A DNA stretch of 64,000 bases from Paenibacillus sp. FSL R10-2782 (GTDB taxonomy: Bacteria; Bacillota; Bacilli; Paenibacillales; Paenibacillaceae): positions 2,719,001 through 2,783,000 of the forward strand of contig NZ_CP151951.1 of assembly GCF_038592985.1 (NCBI RefSeq). Direction: 5' to 3'. A program made the position numbers and the translations under genes. Positions 1 through 9,259 of this stretch are shown here, in pieces. The notes under the pieces were generated by a model. The model was not told the origin of the DNA. It made no database searches and was given only the letters and a program-made list of their open reading frames with translations. Numbering within the stretch: the stretch's first letter is position 1; the number at the start of each line of letters is the position of its first letter.

Positions 1-2
1 AG

Positions 3-1202
3 AGACAGAACCAAGTGAAGAATAATAAAATCATCCTGGATCAGCATATGCAGGCGATTTTGTGGGGGATGTTTGAAAAGGAAACGATTGATTATGTACT
101 GCCTTTTTATCAGAAGTCCGGTAAATTTCGTTATGTGCTGATTGAGATGGATAAATTGAAAGGTTCATTATTTGAATTGTATCCTTGGGCGCGCAGCATG
201 GTAGGCGAGCATTTTGAAATACAAATCATGAAGCAGTGTACAGGGGAGAAGAATGCCATTTGTATCATCGTTACTGATGAATTGCTTCAAGCCGATCATT
301 CCACATTAGATGAATATATCAATCAATTATTTTCTGATTTAAGTCAACGTGAGGGAGTAGCCTTTTCAATCTATATTGGCAAGGAAGTTAGAAGCCTGTC
401 GGCACTTCATGAATCGTATCAATCCTGTAGAAAGATGAAAAGCATGCTTTTTTTCACTAATAATAGACCGATTTATTATTATGAGAAAATGGACATGGAG
501 ATATTTAACATTCAGCGCAGTAATCTTGAAAAAAACGTATTCGATAATTTGATCAAGTCAATTGAAGACCAGCGTATAGAGGTGCTTCAAACACATGTTG
601 AAGCGATTTTTAAATATTTTAAAGACGAGCGCATAGATCCTAATATTATAAGGCTAAATTTGAATTATTTATCATATTATTTATTGGAATTAATAACGAG
701 CTTGAAAGGGAGCATGGACCTCGATTTGATAAAATCAGAGTTTCTTAAAGGGAATTATACAACCCTATCTATGGAGAAAAATATTCAAAATCTGTATGCA
801 TTTTCTTTGAAATGTGTAGAGAAGTTGAAGGAACAGCACAGATTAAATTCAATGGGAGTCTTGGCCAAAATAGAAGCTTACATTCTCGAACATTACAAGG
901 AGAATATAAGCCTTAAGTCATTGGGGGAACAATTTTATATCAATAGTGCCTATCTGGGGCAGATTTTCAAAAAGCACTATAACTTATCATTCAATGATTA
1001 TTTGAATCAATTACGTATCAGGAAGGCGGCAAAGTTACTGCGTAGAACAGATAAGAAGGTTTATGAAATAGCAGTTGCAGTCGGATATAGAGACTCGGAT
1101 TATTTTATAAGCCGCTTTGAGAAAATGATGGGGGAGACCCCCCTGCAATATCGGAAAAAAACTATGCCTGTCGTTTCACTAACTCATGTGGAGAAAACCT
1201 AA
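3..1202 (+). CDS. YesN-type AraC-family response regulator, 5' end outside the window
   Basis: Transcription regulator whose C-terminal 100 residues form a double helix-turn-helix AraC domain (ISLKSLGEQFYINSAYLGQIFKK, then IAVAVGYRDSDYFISRFEKMMGETPLQYR). The reading frame is open to the left edge of the window, and the GTG at 15 has no ribosome binding site. I therefore read it as the 3' part of a longer gene with an N-terminal receiver domain, as in YesN proteins (about 500 residues). The central part resembles the YesN linker region. It lies just upstream of an LplA/B/C-type sugar uptake operon ending in a GH43 enzyme, so it probably senses oligosaccharides together with a YesM-type kinase encoded further upstream. 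The missing receiver is inference, because that sequence is not in the window. Confidence 0.85.
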   Translation, partial: RQNQVKNNKIILDQHMQAILWGMFEKETIDYVLPFYQKSGKFRYVLIEMDKLKGSLFELYPWARSMVGEHFEIQIMKQCTGEKNAICIIVTDELLQADHSTLDEYINQLFSDLSQREGVAFSIYIGKEVRSLSALHESYQSCRKMKSMLFFTNNRPIYYYEKMDMEIFNIQRSNLEKNVFDNLIKSIEDQRIEVLQTHVEAIFKYFKDERIDPNIIRLNLNYLSYYLLELITSLKGSMDLDLIKSEFLKGNYTTLSMEKNIQNLYAFSLKCVEKLKEQHRLNSMGVLAKIEAYILEHYKENISLKSLGEQFYINSAYLGQIFKKHYNLSFNDYLNQLRIRKAAKLLRRTDKKVYEIAVAVGYRDSDYFISRFEKMMGETPLQYRKKTMPVVSLTHVEKT

Positions 1203-1359
1203 TCACAAGGGAATGAAAGGTAAAAGTAGAGGGGGTTCAAGTGCGTCAACTAAAAACTGGATTTTTTTACGCAACTCCTTCGCAGAAAAGCACAGGATTT
1301 TTTTTGTTTCAATCCTTAATGAACTGGAATAATTAATGTTTTGACTATAATTTGCCCCG

Positions 1360-1415
1360 TTGAGGCGCTATATCGCACATGATACTTTGAATATAGCATC
1401 TAGAAAGCGCTTTCT
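1360..1415 (+). promoter_or_regulatory. Candidate promoter with cre-like palindrome ahead of the sugar uptake operon
   Basis: A TTGAGG box (1360-1365) and TACTTT box (1383-1388) are 17 bp apart. The perfect 14-bp palindrome AGAAAGCGCTTTCT lies at 1402-1415, just past the expected start point. It matches the core of CcpA catabolite-response elements and of LacI-family operators, so glucose repression by roadblock is plausible. The -10 box is weak and the promoter assignment is tentative; the palindrome itself is certain. Confidence 0.5.
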
Positions 1416-1451
1416 TATGCTGGGATAAAAAATAATAATGGAGGGGTCCTT

Positions 1452-3113
1452 TTGAAAAAGTCTCTTGGAAGAACTACCACGCTGTTTATTTTGACGTGCT
1501 TGGTATTTACAGTTGTGCTCGCCGGATGCGGATCCAATCTACAAAGCAAGACGAAAGATGGGAAGGAGCTTAAAGAATTTTCGGCATTTTTTGCCGTACC
1601 GGGAAAGCTTGCGCCTGAAGACAACCGTATTTTGAAAGCGATTGAAGAAAAGACGGGTGTAAGTGTCACTATGGATTGGCTTACCGGTCAAACCGCCAAA
1701 GAACGTATTGGTGTGCTTATTGCCGGCGGGGAATATCCTGACTTTATTGATGGCAGCGATGGGACACAGCAACTGGTAGCGGCAGGAGCATTGGTTCCAT
1801 TAGACGATTACATTGACAAATACCCGAATATTAAAAATTATTTAGGTAGCGATTGGAAGAAAATGAAAAACTCAAAAGATGGACATATATATTTCATTCC
1901 GCAGTTCGGCAATATTCAAGGTAAGCAAATGAATGTTACTCATAATGGAGAGGCATTTTGGATACAAAAAGCAGTGCTGGAGTGGGGCGGTTATCCAACT
2001 ATTAAAACTCTTGATCAGTATTTTGATTTGATTGAGCGTTATAAGGCCGCACATCCGACAATTGATGGTCAACCGACCATCGGATTTGAAATTATCTCCT
2101 ATGACTGGCGTTACTTCGCTTTAGAAAATCCCCCGCTGTTCTTGGCAGGCTATCCAAATGAAGGTGCCGCAATTGTAGATAAAAAAACATTAACGGCATT
2201 AAATTATAATACGATACCAGAAGCCAAGGCATATTTTAAGAAAATAAATGAAGTTTACCATAAAGGATTAGTTGATAAAGAAACCTTTACTGCGAATTAT
2301 GATCAGTATATTTCCAAATTGTCGACTGGACGCGTACTTGGTATGGTCGATCAAGGCTGGCAGTTTTTAGACGCTGAGGCATCGCTCGTAAAACAAAAAT
2401 TATCTGAAAGAACGTACGTTCCTTTATCCATCACACTTTCAGAGGAAGTAAAAGGCCGTTATCAACACAATCCAATTCTGAACGTAAATGGAGGCCTGGC
2501 GATTACGAAAAGTTGTGATGACGTTGAAGGAGCTCTGCAATACATTAATGATCTGTTGGATCCTGAAATAGAAATCTTGAGAACTTGGGGACAAGAAGGA
2601 ATTGATTACCAGGTTGATAAGAACGGCGTTTTCTATCGGAATGAAGAACAACGCGCAAATGCTAAAGACCCGGATTGGGTTCTGGCGAATACAGGAAGTC
2701 CTTTAGTTTATTTCCCGCATCATGAAGGCATGACCGCTAAAGGGAAAAATACGATGGATCCTAAGGAACAACCTGACGAGTACATTGCAACTTTAAACGA
2801 GATTGACAAAAAAGTATTGAAAGCTTACGGATATAAGAAATTCACGGATTTTCTTGAGCCTGCAGAAGAAAATGAACCATGGTTCCCTATCTATACTTAT
2901 AATTTTGCACCGAACGCACCAGAAACGATAGCGAAACAAAAGATGGATGACGTGAAGAGAAAATGGCTTCCCAAGGTTATCATGACGCCACCGTCCGAAT
3001 TTGACAAAGCATGGGAAGAGTATCAAAGCACTCTTAAGCAGAATGTGGATATTAAAGCCTACGAAGATGCGCTAACCAAGGAAGTTCGAAGACGTGTTGA
3101 TTTGTGGGGATAA
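1452..3113 (+). CDS. Extracellular solute-binding lipoprotein of a CUT1-type sugar ABC transporter
   Basis: Binds an oligosaccharide outside the cell and delivers it to the two permeases encoded next. It has a typical lipoprotein signal peptide with lipobox LAGC at about residues 23-26, followed by about 525 residues of LplA/YtcQ-type binding protein, the usual length for this family. The TTG start is supported by GGAGGGG eight bases upstream. No ATPase gene is present; such systems commonly share the housekeeping MsmX-type ATPase. The adjoining GH43 gene suggests xylo- or arabino-oligosaccharides as ligand, which is inference from context. Confidence 0.9.
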   Translation: MKKSLGRTTTLFILTCLVFTVVLAGCGSNLQSKTKDGKELKEFSAFFAVPGKLAPEDNRILKAIEEKTGVSVTMDWLTGQTAKERIGVLIAGGEYPDFIDGSDGTQQLVAAGALVPLDDYIDKYPNIKNYLGSDWKKMKNSKDGHIYFIPQFGNIQGKQMNVTHNGEAFWIQKAVLEWGGYPTIKTLDQYFDLIERYKAAHPTIDGQPTIGFEIISYDWRYFALENPPLFLAGYPNEGAAIVDKKTLTALNYNTIPEAKAYFKKINEVYHKGLVDKETFTANYDQYISKLSTGRVLGMVDQGWQFLDAEASLVKQKLSERTYVPLSITLSEEVKGRYQHNPILNVNGGLAITKSCDDVEGALQYINDLLDPEIEILRTWGQEGIDYQVDKNGVFYRNEEQRANAKDPDWVLANTGSPLVYFPHHEGMTAKGKNTMDPKEQPDEYIATLNEIDKKVLKAYGYKKFTDFLEPAEENEPWFPIYTYNFAPNAPETIAKQKMDDVKRKWLPKVIMTPPSEFDKAWEEYQSTLKQNVDIKAYEDALTKEVRRRVDLWG

Positions 3114-3132
3114 TGCCCAAGTGCAGTTTAAG

Positions 3133-3158
3133 GGTTATGGGAGTACTCTCCCATAACC
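3133..3158 (+). terminator. Intercistronic hairpin after the binding-protein gene
   Basis: Perfect 11-bp stem GGTTATGGGAG / CTCCCATAACC with a four-base loop and a short T-rich tail. It sits between the binding-protein gene and the permeases. Such hairpins often act as leaky terminators or mRNA stabilisers that keep the binding protein in excess over the membrane subunits. Confidence 0.7.
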
Positions 3159-3197
3159 TTTATTTAACGGGTAAATTGTAATCAAGGAGAGAAAAGG

Positions 3198-4172
3198 ATG
3201 AGAAGAACAGAGATGCGATCCTCCGAAATAATACTTGATGACAAGCAAGAGAAAAGTTGGCTCAAATATAATCTGCGCAGAATGAGAAGTCAGCAGCAAT
3301 TACTATGGATGTCAATTCCATTTGTTATTTTTATTTGTATTTTTGCTTATGGCCCGCTTTGGGGCTGGTTGATGGCATTTCAAAATTATAAGCCAGGTGT
3401 CAGTTTCTTCGAGCAAGAATGGGTTGGACTGGATCAGTTTAAAATGTTGTTTACAGATCCTGACTTCCTTCGCGTTATCCGCAATACATTGGCTATGAGC
3501 TTAATTTGCCTAATTCTTGGCTTTGTAGGCTCTATCGGGTTAGCTCTCCTACTAAACGAATTAAAGAATGTATTGTTCAAGCGTATTGTACAGACGGTAT
3601 CTTACCTGCCGCACTTTCTTTCGTGGATTATTGTTACAGGCATTGTAGCCGACGTATTGTCGACCGAGACAGGAATTGTCAATGTTTTGTTGACCAAGCT
3701 TCATTTGATCAGTGAACCGATTAATTTTTTTGCGGATCCAAAATACTTTTGGGGTATAGTTGGATTTTCTAGTTTGTGGAAAGAAATCGGCTGGGGGACG
3801 ATTATTTACTTGGCCGCAATGACATCTATTAATCCCAGCTTGTATGAAGCGGCATCTATTGATGGGGCTGGACGATTTAGAAGAATGTTCAGCGTGACTC
3901 TTCCCGGCATTAAATCAACGATTACTATTCTGCTTATAATCAACATTGGTAATATTTTAAACGCAGGGTTCGAGGTTCAATATCTGCTTGGCAACGGATT
4001 GGTACAGGATGTATCCGAGACGATTGATATTTTTGTATTGAAATACGGGATTAATTTAGGAAACTATTCTTTTGCCACGGCAGCCGGAATTTTCAAGAGT
4101 GTAATTAGTCTTGTGCTCATATTTATGGCCAACGGATTTGCAAAATCTATTGGCGAAGAACGCCTGATATGA
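3198..4172 (+). CDS. ABC sugar transporter permease, LplB type
   Basis: Inner-membrane subunit of the oligosaccharide importer. About six hydrophobic segments start near residue 45, and the cytoplasmic EAA loop that contacts the ATPase is visible (YEAASIDGAGRFRRMFSVTLPG, about residues 216-238). The first 35 residues are charged and cytoplasmic, as in LplB/YtcP-type permeases. An AGGAGAG-type site precedes the ATG. It is 16 bp upstream of its partner permease, in the same operon as the binding protein and GH43 gene. Confidence 0.92.
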   Translation: MRRTEMRSSEIILDDKQEKSWLKYNLRRMRSQQQLLWMSIPFVIFICIFAYGPLWGWLMAFQNYKPGVSFFEQEWVGLDQFKMLFTDPDFLRVIRNTLAMSLICLILGFVGSIGLALLLNELKNVLFKRIVQTVSYLPHFLSWIIVTGIVADVLSTETGIVNVLLTKLHLISEPINFFADPKYFWGIVGFSSLWKEIGWGTIIYLAAMTSINPSLYEAASIDGAGRFRRMFSVTLPGIKSTITILLIINIGNILNAGFEVQYLLGNGLVQDVSETIDIFVLKYGINLGNYSFATAAGIFKSVISLVLIFMANGFAKSIGEERLI

Positions 4173-4188
4173 CAGGAGGGGCATAATA

Positions 4189-5088
4189 GTGAAAGTATTA
4201 TTGAGAAAACAAACGCTCGGAGATATTACATTCTCGATTATTAACGGGCTTGTTATGCTATTGGTGGTGGTAGCCACATTATATCCGTTTCTTAATACCA
4301 TCGCCGTATCTTTTAATAACGGGATCGATACAATTCGAGGGGGGGTTTATCTCTGGCCACGGGAATGGACGCTTCAGAACTATGTTTCGGTGTTCAAAAA
4401 TCCGCATTTAGGACAAGCTGCGTTTATTTCCGTGGCAAGAACGGTCATTGGTACGATCATCCAATTGTTTTGTACTGCGATGCTTGCTTATGTTTTAAGC
4501 CGTAAGGAATACATGTTTAATAAATTTGTAACGACATTGTTTGTGATTACCATGTACTTCAGCGGCGGTCTTATTCCGGGGTATATGCTGATTAAGCAGT
4601 TGGGTCTGTTGAACAATTTCTGGGTATACATCATTCCCGGCCTGATTGGCGTGTTTAATATGATTGTGATTCGTACTTTTATCCAAGGGCTGTCAGAAGA
4701 ATTAATTGAATCGGCGAAAATAGATGGAGCGGGAGATTTTAAAATATTTTTTCGCATCATATTGCCGTTATCCAAGCCAGTTCTGGCAACAATTGCTTTG
4801 TTTATCGCTGTGGGACAATGGAACTCCTGGTTTGATTCTATGTTGTATGCAGCCGGTAATCGAAATTTAACCACATTGCAATATGAGCTTATGAAATTAT
4901 TGTCGTCTGCTACTTCTCAGGGTGGAAGCGTCAATTTGGACCAATATAAGAATGTAACCAATCTTGTTACGCCTGTATCTATTCGGGCTGCTATAACGAT
5001 TGTTACGGCGATGCCAATAGTTTTGTTATATCCGTTCTTACAAAAATATTTTGTGACCGGATTTATGATTGGAGGAGTGAAAGAATGA
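4189..5088 (+). CDS. ABC sugar transporter permease, LplC type
   Basis: Second membrane subunit of the importer. It is a 299-residue protein with about six membrane spans and the EAA motif (IESAKIDGAGDFKIFFRIILPLSKP, about residues 175-199). GTG start with AGGAGGGG nine bases upstream. Its last codons overlap the start of the GH43 gene by an ATGA junction, so translation of transporter and glycosidase is probably coupled. This supports intracellular breakdown of the imported oligosaccharide. Confidence 0.92.
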   Translation: MKVLLRKQTLGDITFSIINGLVMLLVVVATLYPFLNTIAVSFNNGIDTIRGGVYLWPREWTLQNYVSVFKNPHLGQAAFISVARTVIGTIIQLFCTAMLAYVLSRKEYMFNKFVTTLFVITMYFSGGLIPGYMLIKQLGLLNNFWVYIIPGLIGVFNMIVIRTFIQGLSEELIESAKIDGAGDFKIFFRIILPLSKPVLATIALFIAVGQWNSWFDSMLYAAGNRNLTTLQYELMKLLSSATSQGGSVNLDQYKNVTNLVTPVSIRAAITIVTAMPIVLLYPFLQKYFVTGFMIGGVKE

Positions 5089-6653
5089 CAACGCTTAAAC
5101 ACAATTCAGTTATGTATAATAATCCGATTATGCCTGGTTTCTATCCAGACCCCTCGGTATGCCGTGTTGGGGAAGATTATTATTTGGTGACATCGACATT
5201 TGCTTATTTCCCTGGTGTGCCGATTTTCCATAGCCGTGATCTTGTGAATTGGAAGCAGATTGGTAATGTACTTGACCGTCCTTCACAATTGAACTTACAG
5301 GGAGCAGGGCATTCACAGGGAATTTTTGCTCCAACCATACGTTATCATGAAGGTATTTTTTATATGATTACGACCAATGTAACGCATGGTGGAAATTTCG
5401 TTGTTACAGCAACCAATCCTGCTGGGCCATGGTCTGACCCTTATTTTATTCAAGGAGCGGTTGGTATTGATCCCACGATTTTCTTTGATGATGACGGGCA
5501 AACCTATTATTTGGGGACACGCCCTAACTCATCGGGAGTACGTTATGACGGCAATTGGGAAGTATGGATTCAGAGATTGAACATTGAGACCATGCAGCTT
5601 GTGGGTGAAAGCTTTGTACTTTGGAAAGGCGCCATGGTAGAAGTGATTTGGCCTGAAGGACCGCATTTGTATAAGAAAGATGGCTACTATTATTTAATGA
5701 TCGCAGAAGGAGGAACAGGGCCGAATCACGCGGTGACAATTGCACGTAGCAAGAAGCTGACAGAAGGTTATGTTGGGAATACGAATAACCCGATTATCAC
5801 TCATCGTCATCTGGGCAAGCGCTATCCGGTTATTAATGTGGGGCATGCGGATTTGGTGCAGGCTTCGGATGGTCAATGGTTTATGGTGATGCTCGCTTCA
5901 CGTCCTTATGGAGGCGGCTATAGTAATTTGGGGCGGGAGACGTTCCTTGCTTCAGTGAATTGGGAGGATGGATGGCCTGTAGTCAATGAGGGCCGAGGAA
6001 TGCTGGAGGAGCAGGACGTCATGAGGTTGACACCGGTCCCGGTGGAGCCGCAATTGCGCTGTGATCATTTTGACAGTGATAAGCTGGCACTTAAATGGAT
6101 GTTCTTAAGGAATCCGCAAACGGATTTGTATTCTTTGACTGAACGTAAAGGATATTTGCGGCTAAAGCTAAAGCCTCAAACGTTTAAGGATAAAGATAAT
6201 CTCAGCTTTATCTGTTTGCGCCAGCAGCATTTTAATTATACGGCCGCGGCTGCGATGGAGTTTAAGCCGCGTAGTATCCATGAATCTGCAGGTTTGGTTG
6301 TCATTCAAAATGATATGTATCATATCCGATTTGAGTGCGTGATACTTGATGGTCGGCAAGTATTGAGTGTTGTGACCTGCATAAATGGCCAGGAGACGAA
6401 CGTTGCGCAGGCAGATGTTGATGCTCAGCGGTTGTATTTAAAAATGGCTGCGAGGGGGCAGGAGCTTAGCTTCTATTACAGTACCGACGGAGATCAATAT
6501 TATTTGATAGCAGAACAGGTGGATACGAGCAGTTTGAGTACCGAGGTTTCGGGCGGATTTGTTGGCTGCTGCATTGGAATGTTTTGCACGAGTAACGGTA
6601 CAGCCTCTGACAATGCGGCTGATTTTGATTGGTTTGAATATGGCATGTACTAG
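5085..6653 (+). CDS. Glycoside hydrolase family 43, beta-xylosidase/arabinofuranosidase type
   Basis: Removes xylose and/or arabinose from xylan-derived oligosaccharides, probably in the cytoplasm since there is no signal peptide. The five-bladed propeller domain carries the three GH43 catalytic positions: the base Asp in FYPDPSVC (near residue 22), the pKa-tuning Asp in GIDPTIFF (near residue 127) and the acid Glu in WPEGPHLY (near residue 189). A C-terminal beta-sandwich of about 200 residues follows, as in two-domain GH43 xylosidases. The length of 522 residues fits. It is the last gene of the uptake operon and overlaps the permease stop codon. Xylosidase versus arabinofuranosidase cannot be decided from sequence alone. 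Confidence 0.9.
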   Translation: MTTLKHNSVMYNNPIMPGFYPDPSVCRVGEDYYLVTSTFAYFPGVPIFHSRDLVNWKQIGNVLDRPSQLNLQGAGHSQGIFAPTIRYHEGIFYMITTNVTHGGNFVVTATNPAGPWSDPYFIQGAVGIDPTIFFDDDGQTYYLGTRPNSSGVRYDGNWEVWIQRLNIETMQLVGESFVLWKGAMVEVIWPEGPHLYKKDGYYYLMIAEGGTGPNHAVTIARSKKLTEGYVGNTNNPIITHRHLGKRYPVINVGHADLVQASDGQWFMVMLASRPYGGGYSNLGRETFLASVNWEDGWPVVNEGRGMLEEQDVMRLTPVPVEPQLRCDHFDSDKLALKWMFLRNPQTDLYSLTERKGYLRLKLKPQTFKDKDNLSFICLRQQHFNYTAAAAMEFKPRSIHESAGLVVIQNDMYHIRFECVILDGRQVLSVVTCINGQETNVAQADVDAQRLYLKMAARGQELSFYYSTDGDQYYLIAEQVDTSSLSTEVSGGFVGCCIGMFCTSNGTASDNAADFDWFEYGMY

Positions 6654-6668
6654 AGCGTGTACGCAAAT

Positions 6669-6797
6669 CTAAGCTAGCCAAACCATAATAGAAACCAGCG
6701 CGGCTCGCTTTAAAATATCGTTCTCCATTCTGAGGCGTTGATTTTCTTTGTGCAAGGTAATAAGCTTTGAACTTAAGGCTTTACTGAATTGATTAAA
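6669..6797 (-). pseudogene. IS3-family OrfA transposase remnant
   Basis: Read on the minus strand, about 40 codons encode LITLHKENQRLRMENDILKR plus AALV. This is the leucine-zipper/coiled-coil end of IS3-family OrfA proteins (ENxRLRxENDILKKA). The fragment runs from one in-frame stop to another, with no helix-turn-helix part, no OrfB and no recognisable terminal repeats nearby. It is an old scrap of an insertion sequence between the GH43 and chemoreceptor genes. Confidence 0.75.
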
Positions 6798-6811
6798 TTA
6801 AAAACAAACTT

Positions 6812-6886
6812 GATCCCCTTAGGGTGGTAACAAGCATATGGTGATTTTTGAAAAATGACCTCATGTATGCCAACCTCAAGGGGATT
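6812..6886. repeat. 75-nt extended imperfect hairpin of unknown role
   Basis: Outer arms GATCCCCTT (6812-6820) and AAGGGGATT (6878-6886) enclose AGGGTGG / CCAACCT, then GCATATGG / TCATGTATGC, then an inner ATTTTTGAAAAAT hairpin. The whole segment can fold into one long interrupted stem. There is no T-run directly after it, so it does not look like an ordinary terminator. It could be a miniature mobile element, an IS end or a structured leader of the chemoreceptor gene 240 bp downstream. The rest of 6654-7127 is AT-rich with no gene seen. Confidence 0.5.
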
Positions 6887-7127
6887 ATTTCATGTTTAGA
6901 GGTAGGTATAGTGAGTTAAAACTAATATTTCCTTAACATGTTCAGTGCATTTTTTTTAATAATTTTTAGGTATATTACATTAAGGAATCGGTTCCAAGGA
7001 GCCTTGCTGCATTAAAAAATAAGTACATATACCTATTTGTTGTCGTTTTTATATCCTTTTTGTGTCGAGCGTTTTAGCGGTTCACAATATGCAAGCAATC
7101 CAGATGATGAATTGGAGATGTTGACTA

Positions 7128-9128
7128 ATGAAGAATTTTGCAGGAAAACCATGGGATGTAAGAAGGATGCTCAGCAATAATTTTAAAACGAAGCTGATGG
7201 TCGCTTTTATTGCTTTTTTGATCATACCATCTATGATTGTTGGGGCTTTGTCGTTTGTGAGCGCCAGCAAGGAGATTCGAAACCAGATTGAGTATAGCGC
7301 CGAGCAGGCCATTGTCCGCACTAATTATGTTATTGACAGTGCTGTTTCACCTAAGGTACACGACGCAGAATATTTTGCTGAGAGGCTAAAAGGCAATCGA
7401 GTAGAGACAGAGGAAAAGGCAGCAGAGCTGGAGGGATTTTTCAAGCAATATATTATACTCCATCCTGAAACAGAATCCATTTATTATGGTTCAAAGGATG
7501 GTAAATTTACAACCTATCCACAGAAGCAATTACCCGATAACTATGACCCTCGAGTTAGACCTTGGTATGAGGAAGCCATGAAGGAACAAGCAAAAACAGT
7601 GATTAGTTCGCCCTATCTCTCCTCTTCCTCCAAGCAAATGACAGTCTCAGTGTCCAGAGCCACGACGGATGGGTCGGGTGTTATTGGCATTGATCTGAAG
7701 ATTAGCGGTATTAAGGAGACGCTGAACAATATTAAAGTAGGCCATGAGGGTTATGCCATATTGCTGGACAGCAATCGTACTTACATTGTTCATCCGACGA
7801 AGGCACCAGGCACCCAAATAGCAGATATTGAATCACGCATGTATGAGAGCGACGCTGGTGAATACGAGTATCAGTATGAAGGTCAGTCCAAATATATGAA
7901 CTATGCGACCAATAAGCTGACAGGCTGGAAAATAGGTGGAACGCTGTATTTATCTGAAGTGGATGAAGCAGCACGACCCATTTTGATCAGCACCTTGCTT
8001 ACGGTCGTCGGGTGTCTTGTGGTGGGGATAATCATTGTTTATTTCCTGATCCGTTCCATCATTAAACCTATTTTAAAATTGAAGGAACAAGCGGTTAATG
8101 TGAGCGCAGGGGATCTGACGCAGGACATTCAAGTGAAAAGTGAAGATGAGATTGGACAATTGGGACTGGCTTTCCGAAACATGCAGAATAACTTGCGATC
8201 TGTCATTCAGAACGTAGGAGATAGTGCAGGTCATGTCGCCCGATCCTCAAGCGAGCTAACAGTAAGCGCAGAACAAACCAGTGCTGCAAGTGAGCAGGTA
8301 TCTCAGGCTGTACAGGAAATTGCCAGCGGAGCGGAGAAGCAGACTACAGGCCTGGAAAATAACTCAGTAGCCCTTGATGAAATTGCACAGGGGGTCACAC
8401 AAATTGCGGAACGCTCAATCTTGGTAGCCGATTTGGCCAGACGATCCTCTTTACAAGCAGAGGAAGGACGGAAATCCGTTGAGCAAACAGGCGAACAAAT
8501 GAATTCGATTCACCATTCGGTAGAGCAATCCAACCGAATGATTCAAGCCTTGCAAGTCCGCTCTCAGGAAATCGGTGAAATTACCAAGGTTATTGGTGAA
8601 CTATCCAATCAGACGAATCTGCTGGCCTTGAATGCAGCGATTGAGGCGGCCAGAGCAGGGGATCATGGCAAGGGCTTTGCCATCGTTGCTGATGAGGTGC
8701 GCAAGCTGGCAGAGCAATCGCAGGCATCTGCAACACAGATAGCCACATTGATTGCCGAAATTCAGCATGAAACGGAAACCACGGTTCAGACGATGAACCG
8801 TGTTACGACTGAGGTTCAGGATGGGCTGCAGATTTCCAAAGCAACCATTGTCAAGCTGGGATACGCGATGGAAGGCATTCGGGAGACCACACCTCAGGTA
8901 GAGGAGGTCGCTGCGATTGCACAACAGATATCAGCGAGTGTACAAGAGATTGCAGCGACAGCCAATGAACTGGCGACAATTGCAACCGGTAATGCTGCTA
9001 CATCTGAGGAAGTCACCGCTTCCTCGCAAGAGCAGCTGGCTTCCATGGAGGAGATATCAGCCTCTGCTCAACTGCTATCAACAATGGCTGCTGAGTTGAG
9101 GTCTATGATTAGTCGTTTCAAGTATTAA
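7128..9128 (+). CDS. Methyl-accepting chemotaxis protein with Cache sensor domain
   Basis: Membrane chemoreceptor that feeds the CheA/CheW pathway. Order: short cytoplasmic head, first membrane span (about 24-46), extracellular dCache-like sensor (about 50-280), second span (about 287-310), HAMP domain (about 310-362), then a long cytoplasmic coiled coil. The coiled coil contains the conserved hairpin tip [20 protein letters not shown] with [22 protein letters not shown]. Length 666 is normal for this class. GGAG lies about 10 bases before the ATG. The gene stands alone; the neighbouring hairpin and IS scrap are not part of it. The ligand cannot be predicted. Confidence 0.95.
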   Translation: MKNFAGKPWDVRRMLSNNFKTKLMVAFIAFLIIPSMIVGALSFVSASKEIRNQIEYSAEQAIVRTNYVIDSAVSPKVHDAEYFAERLKGNRVETEEKAAELEGFFKQYIILHPETESIYYGSKDGKFTTYPQKQLPDNYDPRVRPWYEEAMKEQAKTVISSPYLSSSSKQMTVSVSRATTDGSGVIGIDLKISGIKETLNNIKVGHEGYAILLDSNRTYIVHPTKAPGTQIADIESRMYESDAGEYEYQYEGQSKYMNYATNKLTGWKIGGTLYLSEVDEAARPILISTLLTVVGCLVVGIIIVYFLIRSIIKPILKLKEQAVNVSAGDLTQDIQVKSEDEIGQLGLAFRNMQNNLRSVIQNVGDSAGHVARSSSELTVSAEQTSAASEQVSQAVQEIASGAEKQTTGLENNSVALDEIAQGVTQIAERSILVADLARRSSLQAEEGRKSVEQTGEQMNSIHHSVEQSNRMIQALQVRSQEIGEITKVIGELSNQTNLLALNAAIEAARAGDHGKGFAIVADEVRKLAEQSQASATQIATLIAEIQHETETTVQTMNRVTTEVQDGLQISKATIVKLGYAMEGIRETTPQVEEVAAIAQQISASVQEIAATANELATIATGNAATSEEVTASSQEQLASMEEISASAQLLSTMAAELRSMISRFKY

Positions 9129-9168
9129 AACGAACTTGAACCCTATGGAATCTATAGTACAATGAATG

Positions 9169-9222
9169 CTCGGGACAGTTCTTTAAGCCTTATGGCATAA
9201 GGAATCTGTCCTGAGTTTTTTT
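9169..9222 (+). terminator. Rho-independent terminator of the chemoreceptor gene
   Basis: Outer stem CTCGGGACAG (9169-9178) with CTGTCCTGAG (9206-9215) followed by seven T; an inner CCTTATG/CATAAGG hairpin lies inside the loop. Confidence 0.85.
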
Positions 9223-9259
9223 ATATTTTCATTCTTGCAGATTACAGGAGGGAGAACAT

